From contig JAUPFP010000003.1 in the NCBI GenBank assembly GCA_036925085.1, forward strand, positions 7,501,479-7,565,478: 64,000 nt of DNA, read 5' to 3'. The translations under genes were made by a program, and so were the position numbers. The stretch is from Brachycybe producta (Eukaryota; Arthropoda; Diplopoda; Playtdesmida; Andrognathidae). The notes below the pieces were generated by a model. It was not told where the DNA came from. It saw only the letters and a program-made list of their open reading frames with translations, and did not search any database. Shown here piece after piece: positions 12,057 to 23,783 of the stretch (its first letter is position 1; every line of letters begins with the position of its first letter).

Positions 12057-12655
12057 CTCTTCCAGTCTTTTGCGACGCTTCTGTCGGTGAATTTTCGATT
12101 TAAAAAACCACGTGGTGCCGGTGTCCGTCGTTTATCGATTGAATAAACAAGATGGCACCCAGCCACGAAATTCACTGGCTTAGTGGCTAAAGGCCGGGCA
12201 GTAGCGGCTAAAACTTGATTAGCTGCCTTATGCCTGGCCACCATGGAGATTTCACTGTTGTCTGCCTTTTTAGGGGCAGACAAACGGCGAATTCACCTGC
12301 ACAAAGACTGGAAGTGGTGGGGAGAGACATTTACCGTCAATTCTCTTACATTGACGGTAATGGGAGTCTTAATGGAGGTTTTTGCGGACAGATTTCTGTC
12401 CTCGGATTGATTTTGTCCGGCCTTTGACCAGACTACCAGTGATGGACCGCCCTTGGTTTCTTACGAAGCCTTGGCAGGCCCCGATCACTGCAAGGTCTGG
12501 CCGCCCCCTCTCCCAACCATTCGCCCCCAAGGCAGAGACTTCAAAAGAGTTCCGCACAATGTGGGGTTCCCCACACGAGGGTCAATCCCACTCACCTCGA
12601 ACACCCTCAATCTCCGCTGGCGAAGATTATACAGAGGTGGAGGGGGTTTTCCGCC

Positions 12656-12847
12656 TCAGAGTCGGTAGACTCCTGCGAAGAAATGGACGGTGACTTTGGC
12701 ACCAGTCACACCACTTCTCGCCGAAGCCTCCGTAGCATTGCTGCCTGCATCGGAGGAGGTGTCAGAGACACCAAGTCCATCTTCCTCCCTCACGGTGCAG
12801 GTGGGTATGTATGGCTTCAGATTATTCACGTGAAACCTGTCTTGCAC
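12656..12847 (-). pseudogene. A1 pol C-terminal tail
   Basis: The segment reads RFHVNNLKPYIPTCTVREED, followed by GLGVSDTSSDAGS. It is shared with A2 (34390-34505). Downstream the reading becomes unlike A2, where about 3.5 kb containing the third ORF is absent. Confidence 0.7.
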
Positions 12848-12943
12848 CTTCCGACCATGCCCATCTATGAATACCCATCTATCTATACCTACCCATCTAT
12901 GTCGTAGACCAGATCAGAATACCGCGAGACCACCGTACCTCTC

Positions 12944-13920
12944 TCAGCCTCTCCACTTCTTCGCCTGGCTGAGCTTCCCAGCTTGGTCTCTAATCCACAC
13001 CTGAGCACCAGGCTGATATAGAAGCGGCTGCACTCGGCCAGAGTCATACCGTTCTTTTTGCCTCTTCTGAGCAGCCATCAAATGTTGACATGCCTGCTCC
13101 TCCACTTCTTGCCGGTCAGGCAAGTCACGGATCGGACTGTGCGGAAGGAGGTTATCAGTCCCCATCCGAGGTGCATGGCCAAACAACAACTGATATGGAG
13201 AGACCTGCAACAGCTGTGTTGTAAGCGCACATGGCGGGCTGCAATTTATCCCACCAATTACACTGTTCCTTGAGGGGATCAAGGTACTGCTTGATGGTTT
13301 CCATTACGGTCTTGTTCAATCGCTTCATAAGCCCATTTGCTTGCGGATGGTACACCGTCGTGAATTGAAGCGCCATGTTATAGCGCTCCCGGAACTTCAG
13401 CAGAACTTTGCTAGAGAACTAGGACCAACGATTCGAGACAAGAGCTTTCGGCATACCATACACCGAAAGGATCTCGTCCTTTAGGAATTTTACGACAAGT
13501 GGCCGTGGCCCTTCGTACCCCCCTTGCCACACTGTACCGGGTGAAATAGTCAACCATAATTAAGACATAGGTGACTCCACCCATGGAGGCAGGAAACGGC
13601 CCAACGAAGTCCATTCCCCAGGTATCAACTGGGTACTCCGGCACGATGGGTTGTAAAATTCCCTGGCTACGTGCAAACTGTCGCGCTTGTTGACACACCA
13701 AACACGACTAAACTTATTCGGCTGTGTCCCGCCTGATACCGACCCAGTAGAAGCGTGAGCGCAGTCTCTGGTAGGTCTTGAACATCCCGAAGTGACCAGC
13801 CTCGGGAGTGTCATGTAGCTTCCTAAGGCAGAAAGCCCTGCATGACTTTGGAACTACCAGCACAGTTCTTAACCAATCCTGGATGGACCTGATGGCATAC
13901 AACAAGTCGTCTGCCACCAC
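12944..13920 (-). pseudogene. A1 integrase, frameshifted
   Basis: Read on the minus strand, 13920-13714 carries the N-terminal HHCC-type zinc region (KLHDTPEAGHFGMFKTYQRL). Segment 13701-13411 carries the catalytic core start (VDTWGMDFVGPFP, with the first catalytic Asp in the MDF motif). Segments 13376-13155 and 13282-12944 carry the core end (YHPQANG...K) and the C-terminal region. At least three frame changes break it. In an intact element this enzyme joins the cDNA ends to target DNA in the nucleus. No chromodomain is visible. Confidence 0.8.
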
Positions 13921-14278
13921 GAACTTGAACCGAACTTGGTGGTTGAGTTGGGGTCACAGAAGATTTCACTCTTCACCTTGGAGCACCAGCCATCGGCTTC
14001 CTGCTTCTTATGTAGGTGAGGTGATTTACCGAGTCCACTCGGAGGTAATCCACCTCCTCCCTCACCTACATAAGCCTTGACTTATTCAAGTAAAGAAAGG
14101 TCCGCCATATCACTAACAGGATACCGACTCAAAGTGTTGGCTTATAGAGAACCTTGAACCGGTACTCGTGAAGCTGCATCTGCCAATGCCCCAACCTGCC
14201 TTGCTGGTTTTTGGCTGTCTGCAGATAGCAAAGAGCATGGCGATCACAAACTCCTGGTTAAAGAGGTAAGAACGGTAT

Positions 14279-15335
14279 TTACCCACAGGAAACATTATCG
14301 CCAAGCACTCCTGCTCTGTGACGGAATAGTGTTTCCGCTCTTTTCATGAGCCGGCTTGCGTAGGCCAGAACACAGGGAAACTTGTCCTCTGGTAACTTCT
14401 GGTAGACTACAACACCCAAGCCACATCTACTAGCATCGATATGGATCATTATCTCATCACGAGGATTGTACATGGTGAGTACCAGCGCTTCGGTTAAAAA
14501 TGCCTTTAATGGAGCAAACGCTAGTTTGCACTGATCTGACCACTTGAAGGATGCATCCTTCTTCATCAGATCATGCAAAGGCCTTGCCACCTTGGCTAAG
14601 TCCTTGATGAACCTTCGATAGTAACCGGCCAGACCGAGAAAACTTCGGACACCTGTCACCGTCGTCGGGACATCGAACTCCTGGACTGCTCTTACAAGAT
14701 CTGGGTCCGGAGCAACTCTCTCGGCACTCACTACGTGACCGAGATAATGGACTTTGTCAAAGCCAAAGAAACATTTCTTCGGCTGGAGTTTCAGCTCCGC
14801 CCCTCATAACAGTCCAAGGACAGCGAAGAAACTCTCGAGAAACTGCTCGAAAGTGTTCTCAAAGATGATAATATTGTCCAGGTACACCAGACAAGTCTCC
14901 CACTTATGTCCTGCCAATAAGAGGTCCAACACTCTTTGCATGGTGGCTGGAGCATTACAGAGTCTGAAAGGCATTTTTCGGAACTCAAACAGACCTTGAT
15001 ATCAAATGAATGCCATCTTCTCAATGTCTGGCTCCACCATGCGAACCTGCCAGTAACCACTAGCCAGGTGCAAGGTTGCGAAGAACTTCACAACGGCCAA
15101 CAAATCAAGCGCATCATCGATGCGAGGCAACAGATACTGCTCCAGCTTAGTCTGGGAACATCTGGGTTAGTCCACACAAAAAACTAAAGCTACCATCCTT
15201 CTTGCGAACAAGCAAGATAGGGCTCGCATAGGAACTACGCGAAGGTTGGACAACCCCTACATCCAACATCTTCGCCACCTCTTCTCTCTCGATCGCCCTG
15301 GCTGCTGGAGCGGTTCGATGCAATCCTTCATGCAC
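14279..15335 (-). pseudogene. A1 reverse transcriptase and RNase H, frameshifted
   Basis: The RT begins with the ReL/KKDGS-type block (ILLVRKKDGSFSF, 15335-15147). It continues through 15060-14791 and enters the RNase H domain at 14731-14279 (FLGLAGYYRRFIKDLAKVARPL, then MIHIDASRCGLGVVVYQ, where the Asp of HIDAS is catalytic). Blocks lie in different frames. In A2 and A3 the same region keeps the YLDDI catalytic motif. Order and motifs are typical of Ty3/gypsy pol. Confidence 0.85.
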
Positions 15336-15356
15336 CGGAGGTCACCCACCGGTATC

Positions 15357-15445
15357 AATCGTATGTTCGACAAGAGTGGTTTCACCCAACTCTGTATAAT
15401 CGGTATCAATCATATGTTCGACAAGAGAGGTTTCACCCAACTCCG
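15357..15445. repeat. Tandem duplication of about 51 bp inside A1 pol
   Basis: The block TCAATC(G/A)TATGTTCGACAAG through CCCAACTC is present twice in direct succession in A1 but once in A2 and A3. It is a local duplication after insertion and adds 17 codons. Confidence 0.75.
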
Positions 15446-15638
15446 TATAGTCGAACGCGAAATGATCCCGGCGTTCCAGCAGGAACTCCCGAAGCTGTCT
15501 CGCCTCATCAGGCTTCAGATTGGGACCAATCTTAAGACACTCTTCGAGGGTATGAGCCGTTGTCACATTGAGAACCTGGCTTCCGTTTCCAGATGCCCCT
15601 CTCAACTTTGACGGGACCTCCCCTGGTCAAACCGTCGC

Positions 15639-16400
15639 TTAAGTGGGGTCTGCCCCTCTCAACTCAGATGGCTCTTCCAGCCCTACCACAAGGGCAGCCT
15701 CCACAGCTTGAGCCGTGGCTACACCCTCCCCTGTCTCCTTCTGCAACCCATCCACCTTACCCTCCACACCGGACGGTAATCCCAGATGTGCAGAAGTCTG
15801 GGAACCTGTCTCAGAAACCAGAGACTTCCCAGGCCCGGCAAGATGTATGTGCGCACCAACTCCTCTCGCCTGCTCGATGACCGCACAATCCAGCACCTCA
15901 CCACTAGGCATGTAGAGTGAGGGGGCAAACCAGCTATCCAACTTGGCCACCACAGCCTCCAATGTGGAGCATGGCATTGGAAATACCCAACTGGTAATTT
16001 CCGGGTCCGCAAACCTCGCCAGAGGCACCCCTGCCTTATGCAGGACATCCACATATTTGGAGACTGCCCGAAGGTACGTCCCTCATTCAGAACACCGAGT
16101 ATGTCAGGCACCTGAGCTTTGAAGCATTACCGGTTGCCCACCACTCAGTTCAGTGGCTACTGGCGGCAGTTTAATGAATATTTCTCTTCGTCATCCACGA
16201 GTAGGTAGTAGAACTGACCATCACAAATGGTGGCCAGGTACTTGCGACCCTCCAGCCACACTGGTGCTAAGCCAGGCATTGGCTGGAGCATCTGGTTTTC
16301 ACCAGGCAGCACTCTGGCGACTTGTCCTTTGGCCGCACCCTTCGGACAATCCTTTTTCAGGTGACCCATCTGGTTACACCTGTAACAAGAACATGGTTAC
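15639..16400 (-). pseudogene. A1 gag nucleocapsid and protease region, 5' truncated
   Basis: Minus-strand 16400-16157 carries a CCHC zinc knuckle (CYRCNQMGHLKKDC) typical of gag nucleocapsids, followed by segment 16052-15639 of the gag/protease junction. Homology to the element stops at about 16400, so capsid, 5' leader and 5' LTR are missing. A3 has the matching knuckle at about 52010. Confidence 0.8.
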
Positions 16401-17450
16401 TGGTGTTGAGAGTGGACAAAGTGGACAAGACTCACCATTGGTATCTGCTTTGACACTACTTTTTCAAATACTGGTAGAAGCAATGGAGCTTGCAAGATTC
16501 TGGAAGGTGCCATTGAACATAGCTTGCTGTGGATGGCTTGCCACTATCACATGTTTGTATTAATCCTTTCCGACACTTTCAATGTGTCTTGGACCATCAT
16601 CTGTACCAAAGAATTTACTATTAGGAGGTTTTGCGACCACTGGTAGGAACTTAATCATAAAGTGAAGCAGCAGGAGATATGGACAATACCGATGTCAAAT
16701 AAACTTAAATTCTTTTCAAAACCGCTGAAAAAAAACATTCTCAGGAAAATTATCGAGATTTGTTAAGTCTTGCAGCATTGACCATTGCATTGAACATTAA
16801 AGTAACTATTTAGAAGCCTGACACACTTCACAAAGCTCTCTGGATGGCAAAGGCAACAAAGCCAGCCGCCATCTCAAAGTGAAGGAACTGAAAGGACTAC
16901 AGTGATTAAACCTGTTTATAGTGTTTGTTCATATTCAGTCTTGGTATACAAGCTGATCTGCAGCTGATGCACCTGTCAATGACACTGCTGCTTCTAAGAA
17001 TATAAGGCTATGATAATGATGCTTTGTGCAATGCTGCTTGAAGATGTTGCTCTGGCATTCTTGGTACTTAAGTCAAACATTTGCAACAGATGCTGTCTTC
17101 TCACTGATTCTTTAAGTTGATGAGAAAGAATAGCTTCTATTAATTCTAAAATCTGATTGATATCAACGATAGCTTTGTTGATATGAGTGATAAAACCTGG
17201 ACCGAAAAAGACTCGTTCAATGGGGCAGCAAACTATGTCAACAACTTACACAGCATAAACGACAGCACTGAATGATGAGTTTGTGCTGATTTAGATGTTC
17301 AAAGCATCAACAAAAAATAAATGAGAAACAATGAAAGAACTTCACTAAATGCAACTGTGACTAACTTGCTCTCATACTGGTGTACACACATGTACGCCTT
17401 TCACACCTCTAAACCCCCTTCTAACAAAACTTTTTCCACTCCATTTTTAG
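16401..17450. other. No recognisable feature
   Basis: About 1 kb next to the truncated 5' side of A1. Short ORFs only, with no motif, no terminal repeat and no copy elsewhere in the window. Confidence 0.45.
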
Positions 17451-18424
17451 TAACTACCATGCCACAATATACTAGACGCACGTGGAGGGGATGCCATCAT
17501 CATGGCCCCTCCAGTGATGAGGAAGGGGTGACTATCATACCACCCCCTCGACTCCTCAAGAATACATGGAGATGGGTGGCGAATAGGCGGGGCCGCCCCA
17601 CCACCCACTGCAGTCAAGAAAATTTCTCTCACGACTGTGCAGGCTCATGCGGGGACCGCTAGTGAGCCTGCCAGTAGACCACCTTCACCAGGAACTGATT
17701 CCCTGCATCGTCGCTACTCCGTGCCAGAGAACTTTCACCGGCGCAGAGAGAAGCAGTTGAAAACATCTTTTCGGCAACCGGCCAATGTGGTTCGGGAAGG
17801 TAACCCAGAGACACCTACTCTGCTGGTTCCCCTCACCACCACCACTTCAAAACACTGGGCTGAAGAGCGCAAGGACCGGATAGACGTCTCCACAATGCCC
17901 CTGGGTCCCTCAAAGATTTTTGGAAGAGTCTGGCCCCTGGCCAGATGATCCCAGGAGGAGCTGAGCCCTGGGGGAAAAAGACACCTGGATCTGCACCATT
18001 GACTGCCACTGAGAAGGAGTTACAACGCCTAGAAGAGGAACGATGTGTCGGATGCAGCAGGAGGCCAACAAGGAAGGAGAAAAAAGTAAAAGGTATCTCT
18101 AGTTGGCTTGTCTCCGACTGGCGGAGCTGGGGTTGCCTTATACGGCCCCGCTCCCCCAGGAGGAGATTGAGAAAATAGAAGCTCTTCTTGCTGTGGAGGA
18201 GTGACAGGCTGCGGGGACCGCGGCTGGTCGCTCCTTACCTCCAACACCACCTCCTTCCACGACTCCACCAACACTCCAACCGACTCCGCCAGCACCCCAA
18301 GCACCCCAACAAAGGGCCATTAAAATGCCACAAGCGCCACCACCGAAAGAACAGCCACCCAAGGACCACCATGGGTCCAAACGAGACCATTCTTCCGGAC
18401 AACGACACTCTCCATCACGACACT

Positions 18425-18622
18425 TGTGGCAACCTTGTCCATCGTGTCCGGCGAGGGGACTCCTGGAGAGCCAACGTGGACCCACGTCACCGTGCAGAGG
18501 ACTGCTACGGGTACGATCCCGTCCCCGTTTGGAGTCTGGTGTCCGGGTAAGTTTTGTTATTGTTCTTTTCAATGGTACGAAATTTACTCGAGGTATTGTG
18601 ACGGACCAGTCGGGTCGTTACA
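18425..18622 (+). mobile_element. Internally deleted solo LTR, family A, 198 bp
   Basis: It starts TGTGGCAACC and ends GGGTCGTTACA, as family A LTRs do, but lacks about 570 central bases. Direct repeats CACT flank it (18421-18424 and 18623-18626). It split the proline-rich ORF of element C2. Confidence 0.85.
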
Positions 18623-19109
18623 CACTCCAGTTACCACCATCAGGGCCCCCGGGAATTTCATCGTTGCCCCAGGACCTCCGCCAACACATCAAGGCCGGGG
18701 CCCAAGGGAATCGTCCAAACATTCGACCACTGATGGAGGTACCCATCGAAAAACCAAAGCCTGGACCTCAACCCCCGGAGGATCCTCCCGCCACCACTTC
18801 AGCACCATCATCATCACCTGCTGCTGCTGAGAGAAAATATTTTCTCTCTCAGCAGAAGAAAATGACAGATGTAGTCCTGGACTTCGCCAGGCGAGGAGAG
18901 GATCCTCGCGAAGCTTTGGGAATACCTCTCCTCGGGGATCGACCACCTATATCGGCCAAGAGTCAAATGAAAAAACCCAGGCAATGCGCACGAGACATGG
19001 CCCAGGCAACACTCTTCCGGGCCCGCCACACTGAAGCCTCCGATAGTGCGGGGACCGTGCCTCCTGTCCCTAGATGTGTTGATCTGTTCATTTTCCAGTG
19101 TTTTCCATT

Positions 19110-19475
19110 TTTTGCCCTGTTGGGTTTTCGTTCTTGTTTACTTTTTTTTGGAGGTTTCGTATGTTTGTACCCCGTTGGGTTTATCTTCCTTCTTTTTATT
19201 ATTATTTTTCGATCACAATTCGTTTCATTATGTTTTTATCCCGTCGGGTTTTATCGGGATTGGGTTTAATTGGTTCTAGTTGGTTTTTAAGAGTTGTAAG
19301 CTGTTCTTTTGCATATTGTTCATTTTTTGTGTGTTTGTTTGTTATATATATGTCCCCGCCACTCTGGGGATGTTATTTTTCGTACCTCGTTGGGTTAGTT
19401 GCTTTATTTTTCGTTTTTTTTTCTTATTTATCCCTGCTGTTCTGGGGATATCATTAGTCGGTTGGGTTTTTTTCT
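19110..19475 (+). other. T-rich 3' tail with recurring CCC-N4-GGG motifs
   Basis: Motifs such as CCCTGTTGGG, CCCCGTTGGG, CCCGTCGGG and CTCGTTGGG recur at about 19117, 19170, 19238 and 19383 in a T-rich background. Each could form a short 3-bp stem. They lie in the untranslated 3' part of the C2 internal region. Confidence 0.4.
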
Positions 19476-19620
19476 CTTTCTTTGACTTGCTGAAGGGCGG
19501 TTGATACGAGCTGTGTCAACCACTCTTCCAGCATGTAGGCATTTTTTTTCTTTGTGTGGTGTGCCGAGCCATTGGTCCACTTCCCAATAAAACGTACTCG
19601 GTTGCATACCTCCTGGCTCT

Positions 19621-19640
19621 GAAGTACGAGGACGTACTTC
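19621..19640 (+). other. Hairpin preceding the C2 polypurine tract
   Basis: GAAGTACG and CGTACTTC form a perfect 8-bp stem with loop AGGA, 17 nt before the LTR. The purine-rich AGTTGGGGGTA separates it from the LTR. The family B element has the same loop with GG/CC in place of GA/TC at the stem base. Confidence 0.75.
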
Positions 19641-19657
19641 ATGCCAAGTTGGGGGTA

Positions 19658-20179
19658 TGTAATATCCTGTATTTCGCCTTTCTGTTCCTCCCCTAGCCTG
19701 GTGGTATCTGGGGACGTAAGGGTAAGATTTCCGTTTCTTCCTTCCCTCTTGGAGACCCCAAAGCTACAAGACACATTCTGGTTCCAGGATCGGTGGATGA
19801 ATACCCGTCGACGCGTGGTCCCTAGGGCATAGGTGCACCCAGAAAGGTGTACACAGGCCCTAGGTATAAAAGACCATGTTTCGACAGATTCGTGGTCCAT
19901 TCTCTAATTATCGAAACTATGATTTAAACTCATTAATGGAACAGTGGCCAAAGCACGCCACACCGAAACATATTCTCTGTTTACTATGTATTCATGGTTG
20001 GTCATATTAAATAAGTACAACATCGAACCTGCATTTGTTTTGTCTGTTTAAACATCTACGAAATATCTGAGAGAACGACCCCGGCACCAGCTGGACTCAG
20101 GTAGTATCGCAAACATTCTCCCCACGAAAAGCGGTACCTGCTTTAGTAAAGAGAATCTACAGCCTGAGCCCCGTAACAA
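19658..20179 (+). mobile_element. 3' LTR, family C (C2)
   Basis: A 522-bp LTR that starts TGTAATATCC and ends GCCCCGTAACAA, homologous end to end with C1. A TATAAAA box lies at 19865. It forms the 3' end of the element whose internal region is at 17460-19657. Confidence 0.8.
19821..19871 (+). promoter_or_regulatory. LTR-C2 core promoter: palindrome abutting TATA box
   Basis: CCTAGGGC (19821-19828) pairs perfectly with GCCCTAGG (19857-19864), and TATAAAA starts at the next base. The C1 copy has the same structure with one wobble pair. Confidence 0.65.
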
Positions 20180-20742
20180 GAGCTCTCCATTGTTACAATA
20201 GTTTATAGATAGATATAGAAACATTACAAAATGCTATAAGGTTTAAATGCTTTTAATGTTTAATATATTAAATTTATTTATTGCTTAATGGCTTTTTATA
20301 ATGCCATCATGTCAATCATTAATTTCTTTTTAATAATCTGGCCAACTATCATTTCAGGAAGTATTTTCCATCTTTAATATTAATATTAACTTTTAATATA
20401 ATACATTAAACTTTATTATGTATTACAGACTTCACTTACAACACAATTACCACTTGTTTTCTACTGAAATCTTTTAATTTAGGTTATAATATATTTCAAT
20501 ATTATTATATTATTAATAATAATAATATTATTACATTTTATTATATACTACAGAATTTATATTAAATTATTATAAGGTATTTTAACAATAACTATGTTGT
20601 TTTTATTTTCCTAATTCACAAATAACACAACTAACACATGTTTTCCAATGATATGTTTTATTTTATATTATATTCTTATATTATTATAATAATAATATCA
20701 ATTATTATTATGTATTTATTTATGATTATCAATAATTATTAT
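20180..20742. other. AT-rich spacer, nothing recognised
   Basis: Very A+T-rich sequence between LTR C2 and the Penelope-like element, with AATAATATTA-type simple runs. No gene seen. Confidence 0.5.
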
Positions 20743-20817
20743 AATGGTGATGAAATAATTTGAAACTTGGTCTAAGTTTGTGCAAGATAAATATGCACTT
20801 TAATACAATAAATGAAT

Positions 20818-20850
20818 TGACGTTTCGACGCTATATGGCATCATCATCAG
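20818..20850 (-). ncRNA. Hammerhead-ribozyme-like core
   Basis: On the minus strand CTGATGA is followed by a possible stem GATGC/GCGTC with loop CATATA, then GAAACGTC. These are the conserved hammerhead boxes (CUGAUGA, GAAA, cleavage UC). Such motifs are known from Penelope-like retroelements. One extra T precedes the stem and stem I pairing is weak, so it may be a vestige. Confidence 0.4.
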
Positions 20851-21321
20851 AAAGATCTAGGTAAAAAAACCAGTAACAATTAACGAATTATAAAAAAAAA
20901 TTATGTAAAAATAAAAAATTTCATTATACATAATAAGCACACACTTACAAAAAGGATGACATGAGGTGATCATTTTAAAAACCCAAAGCTGGATGTGTTA
21001 ATGGCCAAATCATAGTAAGAAAATGGTGGCTGCTGTTTTTTTGAAATTTAAGTTGAGCAATACATATGTAAGAACAAGATTCATGTTCACAGATTTTGTG
21101 TAGTTATTCTATGTGTAAGAACAGTCAAATTAAAATTGATAGAAATTATTAAAAAGTTGTTCAAATAAAGAAATTATTTTTATAAATACCATGCTTTGAG
21201 AATAACAGGGCTCCAGTGATCAGTAAGGTGAAACAGTAAAGGAAGAGTAAGACAAAATGTAAAGTGTGTCAGTTTTTATACTATTTTTAAGAATTTAAGA
21301 TGATGTAATTAAGATATTATT

Positions 21322-22650
21322 TTACAGAAAATTTGCATAAATGTCACTAAGGTTATCAACATCAGATCTAAGGTTAACTGTATGTGGGGTGGTTTTGATG
21401 TAATACATTTCCTTTATATTTCTTTTGTAAAAGTTACATTCCTTATCAAGGATAATGGAATTATTCCAATCTATAGAGTGTTGATTGATGATGGCATGTT
21501 CAGCCATTTTGCTATGAAGGAGGTTACTATTTTTTATGGCATATTTATGCTGGTAAATACGTTTTTCTAGAGTTTGCTTTGTTTGTCCTATGTAACATGC
21601 ATTACAATCTTTGCAGTTAATTTTGTAAATTAATTGTGATTTTTTTAATTTGTCAATTTTCTGTTTAGTATTGGAAAAAAGAGAGGCAGTGGAATGATAG
21701 CCTTCAAAGCAGACATTTATGCCAAAATTTTCTAATAATCTTTGAATAGCTTCAGATTTTTGCTTTGTATAAGGGATCGATACATACGTAATGTTTTTAA
21801 GTTTATTTGTGGGTGTATGAGAGTTCACGTTGAGATTCTTAATTTGTGGTGTTTTTTTGGTTAAAAAATTGTAATATCTATGATGTATTTTATTAATAAA
21901 AGCAAGGGGGTAACTATTGTTCATGAGAACTTGTTTAAGTAGTTTCAGGTTTTTATTTTTTAAATTTTTAGAGGTGGGTACTGTAATAGCTCTATCAAGG
22001 AGGCCTTTCACTAAGGCCATTTTTTGTGTCTTCGGATGGTTTGATAAAAAATTGATGTAGCGTCCTGACCATGTGGGTTTTCGATATAAATCTATATGAA
22101 TATTGCCAAAGTTATCATGTATTATTTTTAAATCTAAAAATGCGATAGTTTTGTTTTTTTCTATTTCTTTTGTAAATTGTAGTCTGGGATGAAAGCCATT
22201 AAAATGTTCCAGGAATTTATTTACTTCATTATTGGGGATGCAGGTAATGATATCATCCACATAACGTTTAAAAAACGGGATGTAGAAAGAGATAGATGTT
22301 AGTCTATCTGCTTCCAGCGTTTAGATGACCAGATTGGCAATGGTGGCTGAAATAGGTGAACCCATGGCTGTTCCAAAGGTCTGTAAGTAATATTTATTAT
22401 TAAATACGAATGCCGTGGAATTTAGACAGATTTCAAGAGCCGACATGAATTCTTCTAAAGGTAGAGGTGTATGTGGTTGAATTAAGTCCCATTTTTTTGT
22501 AACAATGGTATAAACTAAGTCAATAGGTATGTTGGTGTATAAAGAAGTGACATCCAGAGAGATGAGAACATAACCAGGGGGGATGATCTCATCTTTAATG
22601 GAGTCGACAAAATGCCACGAGTCTTTTGTAAATGATAACGATTGGCCCAA
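21322..22650 (-). pseudogene. Penelope-like RT C-terminal half plus GIY-YIG nuclease
   Basis: Segment 22650-22321 contains the RT palm start (ISLDVTSLYTNIPID) and the GSPISATIANLV block, then a TAA stop. After it the frame continues and includes RYVDDIITCIPN (catalytic DD) in 22260-21322. The RT thumb follows, and then the GIY-YIG domain with INCKDCNACYIGQTKQTLEK and a downstream HKY motif. RT copies the element RNA and the GIY-YIG nuclease nicks DNA for priming. It is broken by the stop near 22320 and a frameshift near 22650-22735. Confidence 0.85.
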
Positions 22651-23617
22651 AATTGGGGCAATCGCACTAGCTAGAAATTTTGATAATTTATAAGTGGGGC
22701 ACCTACATTTGAGACAATGGGTCTAAGAGGACAATTATTTATAATGTTTTGTATATTTTAGGGACATCGTAAATTCTGGGGCAGACGCCGTTATGACATT
22801 TTAAGTAGCCGTCAGTCTCTCCATTAATAATTTTTTTATTAATCCAAATGTCAATTAATTTGTTAAGTTTTATTTGTATACCACTAGTGGGATCTGATTT
22901 GATGTTTTTATATGTGATTAGATCATTAAGAAGTTCTGTGAGTTTAGTGTTGTATTCTTCTTTATACATTATAACAGTTGTATTGCCTTTGTCAGCTTGT
23001 AAAATAAGTATATTATCATTAGCTTTTATGAATTTTGAAGTTTCTTTTACGGTTGTGTCCAATGTTTTCTTGAACATGAAATCATGTGCAGTCTTGCAAT
23101 GATTGTCCATATTATACGAAGTTTGGATTATTTTAGCTCTAATTTTATTTTTGATTTCTTGGTTATTAATATTTTTTATGGCTAGTTCAATTGAGGCAAT
23201 TAGTTGTGGTTTTATATTATTTTTATTGTTATTGTGTAAGTTAAATTTTGGACCTAGTGCAAGTAAGGTTTTTATATTCTTAGGTATATTTTCGTTAGTT
23301 AAATTTATAAGCCATTCTTCTTGTATATTGATATGTTCAAAAATAACAGGAGGACAAACTTGTGTTGGTGAGCTGTTATTTGGGTTGTATAATGTGTTGT
23401 CGGTTTTACCATTAGTAATGGTGGAAGCACAGTTATTCTTGTATTGTTGGTCTTTTAAAGCGGAAAATTTTTTGATTAGTCTATTCTTAATATTAAGGTG
23501 TCTTGTTGTTGCATTTTTTGTAAAAACCTGTAATAAAGTTAGAAAATGTGGAGGTGCAATAAGTTTTTCAATTTTTTGGATATTTGCATGTAAACTGTGT
23601 CGAGTCATATTTTGCAT
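22651..23617 (-). pseudogene. Penelope-like RT N-terminal part
   Basis: The 292-aa open frame 23617-22739 runs from the N-terminal extension through ILQADKGNTTVIM and ends near the PKIYKTL block. Reading continues through RPIVSNVGAP and YKLSKFLASAIAPILGQ in other frames down to 22651. The 5' continuation lies beyond the RTE insertion, at 26900-26948. Confidence 0.8.
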
Positions 23618-23620
23618 TTT

Positions 23621-23639
23621 TGTGGCAAGAGAGATTTCT
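23621..23639. repeat. Left target-site duplication of the RTE element
   Basis: TGTGGCAAGAGAGATTTCT occurs here and again, identically, at 26881-26899. The first two bases could also belong to the 3' TGA-repeat tail. Confidence 0.9.
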
Positions 23640-23783
23640 CCCGTGGGGGTAGTTGGTCCCCTATCGGGTGCCTCCCCAGGTGGCGGATAGGGGAATGCCC
23701 GCCAGATATGGAGGGTACTGAGGGCATAAAATACTCAGGGCAGACCAAAACCAAACCACGCCATTGCCGGTCCCCCAGCCCGG

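Larger units (their letters stand above)
17460..19657 (+). pseudogene. Internal region of family C LTR element (C2), proline-rich gag-like ORF
   Basis: Plus-strand open segments from 17461 to 19050 in shifting frames encode a Pro/Lys/Arg-rich polypeptide (for example PPTPPPSTTPPTLQPTPP). Its C-terminal part includes ARRGEDPREALGIPLLGD. It is interrupted by a 198-bp LTR fragment at 18425. No protease, RT or integrase motif appears, and the region runs straight into a T-rich 3' tail and the C2 LTR. I call it gag-like only by position; the fold is not recognised. No 5' LTR was found. Confidence 0.5.

Noticed and set aside
18325..19269. 314-aa plus-strand ORF as one protein
   Set aside because: It runs through an inserted family A LTR remnant; the two halves belong to the element and the middle is LTR sequence.
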